The position numbers and the translations under genes were made by a program. 8,492 bases of DNA from Verrucomicrobiales bacterium (GTDB taxonomy: Bacteria > Verrucomicrobiota > Verrucomicrobiia > Verrucomicrobiales > V1-33): contig JALRGB010000670.1 of assembly GCA_023253575.1 (NCBI GenBank), forward strand, positions 1-8,492. Direction: 5' to 3'. This document shows positions 1 to 4,837 of the stretch, in pieces. The notes beneath the pieces are model-generated. The model saw only the letters and a program-made list of their open reading frames with translations, was not told the origin of the DNA and searched no databases. How positions within the stretch are numbered: the first letter of the stretch is position 1; the number at the start of each line of letters is the position of its first letter.

Positions 1-234
1 GATGCTGTCACCCAAAAAAACTACCGCCCCCTGATCCGCCTCCACCCGCTCCGCCCACCCACGGCGCTTTTGCTGCCAAAGCTCGCGAAACCAGTCCGCC
101 CGCCGCAACGGCCCAGCACCTGGCAGCCCGTCATCCGTCGCCGGAATCGCATAATCCCCACGATCACCCTCCGCCAAAAGCACAGAGCATGGACACGCTA
201 AAAATAAAAGACACAAGACGGCACGAAGATTCAT
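1..234 (-). CDS. Secreted SGNH/GDSL-family hydrolase, N-terminal part only
   Basis: The reverse strand reads open from an ATG at 234-232 to the window edge, giving 78 residues in frame with no stop. Residues 1-21 form a signal peptide (basic start, then a Leu/Cys-rich hydrophobic core, likely cleaved after VLLA). The mature part contains AIPATDDGLPGAGP (about 29-42) and a Trp-rich segment (48-60), and ends in VVFLGDSI (71-78). This GDS is SGNH block I, so Ser77 is the expected catalytic nucleophile. The catalytic Asp-His block lies beyond the edge. Family members are exported esterases, lipases or carbohydrate deacetylases; the substrate cannot be told from this part. The gene diverges from the exported-protein gene starting at 366, with 131 bp between them. 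No strong Shine-Dalgarno is seen. The family call is firm, the exact enzyme is not. Confidence 0.85.
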   Translation of the reverse strand, partial: MNLRAVLCLLFLACPCSVLLAEGDRGDYAIPATDDGLPGAGPLRRADWFRELWQQKRRGWAERVEADQGAVVFLGDSI

Positions 235-311
235 CAGGCCGATCGTGCCTCAACCCTGGGCGGATTGCCAATCACTTTCACTCCCCCGCCATGACCACCA
301 GCCCGTCCGGT

Positions 312-339
312 TGGACAGCCGCAGCAACCCGCGTACACT
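312..339 (+). promoter_or_regulatory. Candidate sigma-70-type promoter of the gene at 366
   Basis: A TGGACA hexamer at 312-317 (5 of 6 matches to TTGACA) is followed after 16 bp by TACACT at 334-339 (4 of 6 matches to TATAAT). It sits in the divergent gap 235-365 and would start transcription near 346, leaving a leader of about 20 nt without a Shine-Dalgarno. The call is from consensus matching only. Confidence 0.4.
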
Positions 340-365
340 TAAAATGGCTTTGTTGCCCCCATCCC

Positions 366-1058
366 ATGAAAACACTCCTGCTCTCGATACTACTCACCAT
401 CAGCTCTTTCCTCATCCCTACCGCTATCGCCGAGGATGAAATCAACAACCCCCACCACGGGAAAACCGAAGAGCAAAAAGCCCAACCTCCCGCCCTCCAA
501 CAAATCATCGAGGAAAACACCGAGGCCCACCGGAAAATAGTTGAAACCCAGCAGGCGGCCGCCGCACAAGCAGAAGCCCTCGAAGCCTATGGCCAGCCCG
601 AACCAGCCGCCGAAGTGCGCCAGCAGGCCTGCAAAAAAATGCAGGCCGCCGTCGAAGAATTGCACCGCGCCACCGAGGCAAAAATGAAACAGTGGCACAC
701 CGATGGCGCCTGCCCGGTCTGCCAGCCGCAAGAAGACGGCGCCCCTCCCTCCCGCGACCGCAGAGCGGACCATGCCGACCACCAACGAGCCGGCGACGAC
801 AGCCCGCGCCCGGGAGCGAAACGCCGGCTGCATCACGTCGAGGAATCATTGCGGCATCTGCGCGCCGCCGGGCTCCACGACCTCGCCCAAGAACTCGAAA
901 ACCTCGCTCAAACCCTCCGCGCCGCCGCCCCTTCCGCCCGACCAAAACCCGCGGAACCAATGCATCTACAAGATAGTATCGAAACATTGCGCCGGGAAAT
1001 CGAGGCCTTGCGCCAGTCCGTGCAGGCACTCATCGACAAAGAAAACCGTCACCACTGA
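366..1058 (+). CDS. Exported alpha-helical protein of unknown function
   Basis: I do not recognise this 230-residue protein. The frame is open from 189, but I start it at ATG 366 because translation from there gives a clean signal peptide: residues 1-22, MKT start, Leu/Ile-rich core, likely cleavage after AIA. The upstream extension would also overlap the divergent hydrolase gene. The mature protein is hydrophilic and predicted mostly helical. An Ala/Gln/Glu-rich helix spans about 40-110 and is followed by a CPVC motif (116-119; a third Cys is at 89). A charged, disorder-prone linker follows (120-150). A helix at about 153-187 has the pattern HLRAAGLHDLAQELENL. A C-terminal coiled coil lies at about 200-226. 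It probably acts in the periplasm; a structural or protein-protein role would fit. CPVC could bind metal or form a disulfide. Codons mostly end in C, and a hairpin follows at 1115-1130. Confidence 0.75.
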   Translation: MKTLLLSILLTISSFLIPTAIAEDEINNPHHGKTEEQKAQPPALQQIIEENTEAHRKIVETQQAAAAQAEALEAYGQPEPAAEVRQQACKKMQAAVEELHRATEAKMKQWHTDGACPVCQPQEDGAPPSRDRRADHADHQRAGDDSPRPGAKRRLHHVEESLRHLRAAGLHDLAQELENLAQTLRAAAPSARPKPAEPMHLQDSIETLRREIEALRQSVQALIDKENRHH

Positions 1059-1063
1059 GTCAT

Positions 1064-1101
1064 GCCAGCGCGAGTACGCATGCTGTGCGGCGCCAGCGCG
1101 A
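1064..1101 (+). repeat. Direct repeat pair in intergenic region
   Basis: The 10-mer GCCAGCGCGA occurs at 1064-1073 and again at 1092-1101. Each copy carries CAGCGCG, the exact reverse complement of CGCGCTG at 1115-1121, so either copy could pair with that segment and compete with the short hairpin at 1115-1130. It belongs to the repeat-rich spacer 1059-1350, which has no credible gene. Confidence 0.6.
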
Positions 1102-1114
1102 ACCGATCGTAGGG

Positions 1115-1130
1115 CGCGCTGCTGAGCGCG
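1115..1130 (+). terminator. Hairpin, possible terminator of the gene ending at 1058
   Basis: CGCGCT (1115-1120) and AGCGCG (1125-1130) form a perfect 6-bp GC-rich stem around the tetraloop GCTG. The downstream bases GGTCTTGTTG are only partly T-rich, so intrinsic termination is possible but not strong. It could instead be a REP-like dispersed palindrome. Confidence 0.35.
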
Positions 1131-1162
1131 GGTCTTGTTGACTTATACGCGCAGCCATCGGT

Positions 1163-1185
1163 GCCTTGGTGTCCCCTGACAAGGC
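1163..1185 (+). repeat. Inverted repeat, 6-bp arms
   Basis: GCCTTG (1163-1168) and CAAGGC (1180-1185) are perfect reverse complements around an 11-nt loop. No T tract follows, so it does not look like a terminator. It could be a leader stem or an operator half-site pair in the region upstream of the antiporter gene. No function is assigned. Confidence 0.4.
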
Positions 1186-1201
1186 GAGCGCGCCGGGTCC
1201 T

Positions 1202-1225
1202 CTGGCCGTCTGGCCGTCTGGCCGT
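1202..1225 (+). repeat. Perfect 8-bp tandem repeat, three copies
   Basis: CTGGCCGT is repeated head to tail three times without error (1202-1209, 1210-1217, 1218-1225), and a degenerate fourth unit begins CTGTCTGA. It ends 125 bp upstream of the antiporter start codon. A unit of 8 bp can change copy number by slippage; because it lies outside the coding region, it would alter spacing rather than reading frame. Confidence 0.9.
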
Positions 1226-1248
1226 CTGTCTGATCCACCATGTGTCGG

Positions 1249-1284
1249 GAGCCCGGCACAGTGGGCATGAGCCGCGGCGGGCTC
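1249..1284 (+). repeat. Inverted repeat with alternative stems upstream of the antiporter gene
   Basis: GAGCCCG (1249-1255) and CGGGCTC (1278-1284) are perfect 7-bp complements with a 22-nt loop. A second upstream arm, GAGCC (1269-1273), can pair with the same GGCTC (1280-1284) across only 6 nt. The two hairpins are therefore mutually exclusive. They would lie in the 5' leader of the antiporter mRNA if transcription starts upstream. I cannot match this to a known riboswitch class. Confidence 0.45.
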
Positions 1285-1350
1285 TGGGCAGAGGGATCGG
1301 CGCCAGGTACTTCTTGTACGTGGAGCAGCCCGCGTGATGATGGCCGCTTC

Positions 1351-3669
1351 ATGGATGGTATTAATTTTATACAGGACCTTGCGGTGGTGCTGCTCTCGGC
1401 CGGTATGGCGGGCATTTTCTGCAAGCGGATCGGGCTCTCGGTCATTGTCGGCTATTTGCTCGCGGGCATGTTAATTGGCCCTTATACGCCGCCATTTTCC
1501 TTCATTACGGATGTCGACCGCATTCAGGTCCTCTCTCAGGTCGGCTTGGTTTTTCTGATGTTTGCTATCGGTCTTGGGCTGAGTTTGACCCGACTGGGCC
1601 GGATGGGGTTACCCACGCTGCTGGCGACGGCGTTGGGGGCATTTTTTATCATGAACCTGACCCAGATTCTGGGGTCGCTAGCCGGGTGGAGCACGCTGCA
1701 GAGTTTGTTCATGGCCAGCATGTTCATGGTTTCGAGTTCGGCGGTGATTGCCAAGATCATTGGCGAGCTCAAACTCACCCATGAAGGGTATGCCCAGCGC
1801 ACGTTGGCCATCACGGTGATGGAAGATGTGGTGGCGGTGGTCATGTTGACGGTATTGGCCAGCCAGACGCAGGGTGAGGCCGGGGGAGGTACTAGCGTAG
1901 GGGCGCTGTTGGCCACCATGAGCGCGTTTGTCGTGCTGCTGGTTGGGGCCGGCCTCCTGCTGGTCCCGCGGCTATTTCGACGGCTGGAAGCCCGGGCCGA
2001 TCCCGAGTTGCAAGCCATCATTGTGGCGGGCGTCTTGTTTTTACTCGCCTTGTGCGCCGCCAAGGCTGGTTATTCGCTGGCTCTGGGCGCTTTTCTACTG
2101 GGGGCCATTGTCGCGGAAATGCCGCAGAAAACCGGGATTGAAAAGTCTTTTGCCGGACTACGGGACATTTTCAGCAGTGTCTTTTTCGTTTCCATTGGCA
2201 TGATGATTGAGGTCCGTCTGCTGCTGGAGGTCTGGGGCTGGATTCTTGGGCTCTGGGTCTTTGTCATGATCGCGCGACCGCTGGCCACGGGAGCGGCTAT
2301 GATTCTCTGCGGCACCCCCCCCCGCGAAGCCCGCCGTGGTAGCTTGCTGCTCAGCCCCGTCGGTGAATTTTCCTTCATCATTGCCCAGCTCGGCGTCACC
2401 GCCGGCGTCCTGCCTGCCCGGTTCTATCCGCTCGCCGTCGGCGTCTCGATCCTCACCGTCCTCACCACCCCCCTCGTCAACCACCACGCCACCCACCTCA
2501 TCCAGATCATCGACCGCTTCGAACCTCGCTGGCTGACGCGGGCCCTGAACGCTTACCACGAATGGCTCAAACAAATTCAGAACCGCCAAGCCGCTCCCAT
2601 GATCTGGCGCTTTGTTCGCGGCCGCCTGCTTCAAGCACTGGTGGAAATACTCTTCATGACCGGCCTGCTGATCTTTTCGCCCCAACTCCTCCGCGGCGCC
2701 TCCAGCCTGTTTAAAACCACCGAGGTCGAAAAAACGGTCATGCAGTACGGCTTTTGGGCGGTGCTCGGCCTGATGCTGCTCGTGCTGCTGCTCTCCACCT
2801 GGCGCAACATCAGCACCGTCGCCATGATCTTTGCCGAAAGCGTCGGCGCCGTAGGCCCGCTCTCCGCCCGAGTGGTCGAACGCGGATTTCGTGCCGTAGC
2901 CGCGGTCATCCTCGGCGCCTGGCTGTATCTGGTCTTGCCCTTCGCTTCCTTGCCCGGATGGGGGTGGCTCATCATCGCCGCCGCCGCTACCGCCGTGCTC
3001 TGGAGTTTTTCCAACCGCCTTATCTATTGGTACAGCACCATGGAATCATCCGTGCAAAACGTCTTCACGCCCAACACCCCAGCCGGCGCCAGAGAATCAG
3101 CCCGGATCGCCCTCGATCACGGCCTCGAATCATGGGGCCTGCGCCTCGAAGACTGCACCGTGCCCGACGCCGCCGCCTGCGCCGGTCAAAACCTCGCCCA
3201 ACTCGCCATCCCCGCCCGCTTCGGATGCTCAATCATCGAGGTCGAACGCAACGGCTGCACCATCACCCGCACCGGACCCGACCTCCGCCTCTACCCCGGT
3301 GATAAAGTCCTCCTCCTCGGACAAACCACCAGCCTCGCCGCCGCTCGCACGTTCCTCCTCGACGAAACACCCTCCGACCCCGCCACCACCGGAAATTTAA
3401 GCGGCTCCGTCCTCGAATGCCAAAGGCTCGCCGATGGACCGCGCGCCCACCAAACACTCGCCCAATTGAAGATCGCTCAAGCCACCGGCGTCCGCATCGC
3501 CGGCATCCAGCGCGGCACAGAACGCATCATCAATCCAGACGGCCACCAGATCCTCAAACCAGGTGACGACCTCCTGATCGTCGGCACCCTCGACGAATTA
3601 CGGGGCTTTCGACGCTGGCTCAAAGGAGATGACGCGGTCGCGCCGACCACCCTCACCACCCCGGTCTGA
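1351..3669 (+). CDS. CPA2-family cation:proton antiporter with extra membrane region and two RCK_C domains
   Basis: This 772-residue inner-membrane protein should exchange K+ or Na+ for H+. Residues 1-380 form the Na+/H+ exchanger domain: GYLLAGMLIGP (34-44), SSSAVI (128-133), an acidic pair Glu158-Asp159 in the position where CPA2 transporters bind the ion, FFVSIGM (278-284) and GEFSFIIAQLG (338-348). About four further membrane helices follow (roughly 428-444, 468-486, 513-531, 536-553). Then come two RCK_C/TrkA_C domains (about 595-670 and 685-757), each ending in the typical P-G-D-x-L/V-hydrophobic strand (PGDKVLLLG, PGDDLLIVG). No NAD-binding RCK_N domain is present. ATG 1351 is chosen because the first helix begins there; the frame is open from 1240, but that stretch overlaps repeats and is not membrane-like. 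The stop overlaps the next start (TGATG). Composition changes sharply near 2315. KefB/KefC-like is possible as a label, but the ion is unknown. Confidence 0.9.
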   Translation: MDGINFIQDLAVVLLSAGMAGIFCKRIGLSVIVGYLLAGMLIGPYTPPFSFITDVDRIQVLSQVGLVFLMFAIGLGLSLTRLGRMGLPTLLATALGAFFIMNLTQILGSLAGWSTLQSLFMASMFMVSSSAVIAKIIGELKLTHEGYAQRTLAITVMEDVVAVVMLTVLASQTQGEAGGGTSVGALLATMSAFVVLLVGAGLLLVPRLFRRLEARADPELQAIIVAGVLFLLALCAAKAGYSLALGAFLLGAIVAEMPQKTGIEKSFAGLRDIFSSVFFVSIGMMIEVRLLLEVWGWILGLWVFVMIARPLATGAAMILCGTPPREARRGSLLLSPVGEFSFIIAQLGVTAGVLPARFYPLAVGVSILTVLTTPLVNHHATHLIQIIDRFEPRWLTRALNAYHEWLKQIQNRQAAPMIWRFVRGRLLQALVEILFMTGLLIFSPQLLRGASSLFKTTEVEKTVMQYGFWAVLGLMLLVLLLSTWRNISTVAMIFAESVGAVGPLSARVVERGFRAVAAVILGAWLYLVLPFASLPGWGWLIIAAAATAVLWSFSNRLIYWYSTMESSVQNVFTPNTPAGARESARIALDHGLESWGLRLEDCTVPDAAACAGQNLAQLAIPARFGCSIIEVERNGCTITRTGPDLRLYPGDKVLLLGQTTSLAAARTFLLDETPSDPATTGNLSGSVLECQRLADGPRAHQTLAQLKIAQATGVRIAGIQRGTERIINPDGHQILKPGDDLLIVGTLDELRGFRRWLKGDDAVAPTTLTTPV
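2315..2323 (+). repeat. Homopolymer of nine C inside the antiporter gene
   Basis: A run of nine C encodes Thr-Pro-Pro-Arg at residues 322-325, just before the conserved GEFSFIIAQLG segment. Slippage of one base here would remove the rest of the transporter and both RCK_C domains. The frame is intact in this sequence. Confidence 0.9.
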
Positions 3670-4148
3670 TGTCAAACACCCCATCGCCCATCTTCACCTG
3701 GCGCCGACTAGAAGACTTCTCCAGCACGGAACTCCACGCCATCCTCGCCGCCCGTGAACAAGTTTTTGTCGTCGAACAACAATGCCCCTACCAAGACGCT
3801 GATGCCTACGATGCCGTCGCTTGGCACCTGACCGGTCATTGCGGCCCGCACCTCGCCGCTTACCTGCGCCTCATCGATCCCGGCCCCAAAAGCCCAGAGC
3901 CATCCATCGGACGGGTCCTGACCACCCGCACCTTCCGCGGCACTGGCCTAGGGAAAAAAGTGGTCGCAGAAGGTATCCGGTACAGCCACCTCCACTTTCC
4001 AGAAATGACCGTGCGCCTCAGCGCCCAAAGCCACCTCCAACATTTCTACCACTCCTTCGGCTTCGTCCCAGCTTCCTCCCACTACATCGAGGATGGCATC
4101 CCCCACCTCGAAATGCTCCTCCCCCCGCCCCCCAAAGATTCCCCATAG
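3669..4148 (+). CDS. elaA: ElaA-family GNAT N-acetyltransferase
   Basis: This 159-residue cytosolic protein is about the size of E. coli ElaA. It carries the family's characteristic blocks in order: REQVFVVEQQCPY with following Asp residues (29-48), the His-containing AWHLTG (51-56), AAYLRLIDPG (63-72), IGRVLTT (80-86), the acetyl-CoA pyrophosphate loop RGTGLG (90-95), LSAQSHLQHFYHSFGF (117-132) and YIEDGIPHLEM (139-149). ElaA proteins are GNAT acetyltransferases whose physiological substrate is not established, so only acetyl transfer from acetyl-CoA can be stated. The start codon shares its A with the antiporter stop (TGATG), which points to translational coupling and one transcript. No Shine-Dalgarno is visible. 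Codons are strongly C-ending, like the 3' half of the gene before it. No terminator hairpin is seen in the 178 bp before the feo genes. Confidence 0.93.
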   Translation: MSNTPSPIFTWRRLEDFSSTELHAILAAREQVFVVEQQCPYQDADAYDAVAWHLTGHCGPHLAAYLRLIDPGPKSPEPSIGRVLTTRTFRGTGLGKKVVAEGIRYSHLHFPEMTVRLSAQSHLQHFYHSFGFVPASSHYIEDGIPHLEMLLPPPPKDSP

Positions 4149-4256
4149 GCAAGCCTCCAGCCACAGCCGTGCTGAGACGCCGCGCGCAGGCCACGAGTCC
4201 CCAGTCTCCCCAAGGAAAAACACCATGCCACCGGCGGTCTGGAGAGAGAAAGCAGG

Positions 4257-4284
4257 TTGCATTTGCGAATCGTTCTCATAAACT
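4257..4284 (+). promoter_or_regulatory. Candidate promoter of the feo operon
   Basis: TTGCAT (4257-4262) and TAAACT (4279-4284; 4 of 6 to TATAAT) are spaced by 16 bp, with the Fur-like dyad between them. The -35 matches only 3 of 6 consensus bases. The placement is supported mainly by the Fur-like site and by being the only plausible promoter before the first feoA. The predicted leader is about 35 nt. Confidence 0.4.
4264..4278 (+). promoter_or_regulatory. Fur-box-like operator upstream of feoA-feoA-feoB
   Basis: TGCGAAT-C-GTTCTCA matches the 7-1-7 Fur consensus TGATAAT-N-ATTATCA at 10 of 14 positions and is itself an imperfect dyad (TGCGAAT against TGAGAAC). It ends 48 bp before the start codon of the first feoA. 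Fur with bound Fe2+ classically represses feo operons by covering the promoter, so iron-repressed expression is the expected outcome. The match is by eye and the Fur motif of this lineage is unknown. Confidence 0.6.
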
Positions 4285-4326
4285 ACCCAAGCGTTTCGGT
4301 GCTGCTGAGCGTCGTCCTTTTTTCTC

Positions 4327-4575
4327 ATGAGTCTTTCTTCTGACCAACCTTCACAGGCGTTACGCGATGCGCGCGCGGGCGACACGGTGCGTGTTTTGCG
4401 GTTGGAGGGGCAGGAGGCTGTCTGTTCGAAGCTTCGGGAGATGGGTTTTTGCGAGCAGGCGGAGGTGCGTATTTTAAACAATAGTGGCACCATGGTGTGT
4501 TCGGTGTGTGGTTCGCGGGTTGGGTTGAGTCGTCAGCTAGCCGGCTCCATCCGGGTCAGCGCGGCGGTGGCTTAA
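4327..4575 (+). CDS. feoA: FeoA-family protein, cysteine-bearing copy
   Basis: This 82-residue protein is the size of FeoA, a cytosolic SH3-like partner of FeoB. The family core LREMGFCEQAEVRIL (36-50) is clear, with the usual small-domain pattern of Gly and hydrophobic strands. The segment where FeoA usually reads PLGDPIEI...LSLR instead reads MVCSVCGSRVGLSRQLA (56-72). That gives a CxxC pair (Cys58, Cys61), and Cys33 and Cys42 lie nearby. Such cysteines are not needed for an SH3 fold and may bind iron or respond to redox; this is inference. It is the first gene behind the Fur-like site and is followed after 21 bp by a second, standard feoA. Codons are G/T-ending, in contrast to the C-ending codons of the genes upstream. 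No Shine-Dalgarno is seen. Confidence 0.85.
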   Translation: MSLSSDQPSQALRDARAGDTVRVLRLEGQEAVCSKLREMGFCEQAEVRILNNSGTMVCSVCGSRVGLSRQLAGSIRVSAAVA

Positions 4576-4596
4576 TAATAAACTCGTCGTTGTGTG

Positions 4597-4833
4597 ATGC
4601 TTGTTCCCGAGACTCTCTCCACTTTGCCTACGGGTGCCTCCGGAGTGGTGGTAGCGCTGCCGGCGGGTAACGCCGCACTGACCCGGCTGCGGGAAATGGG
4701 GCTGGTGCCGGGAACGCGTTTTACGTTGGTACGGCGGGCGCCCTTAGGTGACCCGATTGAAATCTCATTGCGAGGGTCATTGCTCTCGCTGCGCCGCTCG
4801 GAAGCCGAGTTAATTGAAATTACCCGCGGCTAA
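4597..4833 (+). CDS. feoA: FeoA-family protein, canonical copy
   Basis: From ATG 4597 the protein has 78 residues; a GTG directly before it (4594) would add one more. It shows the standard FeoA pattern. A strand with Gly (SGVVVALP) is followed by LTRLREMGLVPGTRFTLVRR, then APLGDPIEISLRGSLLSLRR, and it ends in ELIEI. The fold is a small SH3-like domain thought to help assemble or stimulate the FeoB permease at the cytoplasmic face of the inner membrane. It has no cysteine, unlike the copy upstream. Its stop codon lies 4 nt before the feoB start (TAACTCCATG), so the two are almost certainly co-transcribed and probably translationally coupled. No Shine-Dalgarno is visible before this gene. The choice between the two adjacent start codons is uncertain but affects one residue. 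Confidence 0.92.
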   Translation: MLVPETLSTLPTGASGVVVALPAGNAALTRLREMGLVPGTRFTLVRRAPLGDPIEISLRGSLLSLRRSEAELIEITRG

Positions 4834-4837
4834 CTCC

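Noticed and set aside
242..271. Possible promoter of the minus-strand hydrolase (TTGGCA and CACGAT on that strand)
   Set aside because: The -10 matches only 3 of 6 bases and the predicted start would fall at the start codon itself; not convincing.
505..1029. Open reading frame of 174 codons on the minus strand opposite the exported protein gene
   Set aside because: Arg/Gly-rich composition typical of the antisense of a C-rich gene, no recognisable domain, and it lies wholly within a better-supported gene.
1138..1166. TTGACT at 1138-1143 as a -35 for the antiporter gene
   Set aside because: The -35 is good (5 of 6), but no acceptable -10 lies 16-18 bp downstream.
1240..1350. In-frame upstream extension of the antiporter by 37 residues
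   Set aside because: The stretch overlaps inverted repeats, is rich in Gly, Ser and Arg with no membrane character, and the family's first helix begins right after ATG 1351.
1143..1445. Minus-strand 100-codon frame across the tandem repeats
   Set aside because: No domain or start signal, and it overlaps the start of the antiporter gene; low-complexity shadow.
2158..2685. Minus-strand frame of 175 codons inside the antiporter gene
   Set aside because: Very acidic, hydrophilic translation is the expected antisense of hydrophobic helices; the plus frame has clear family motifs.
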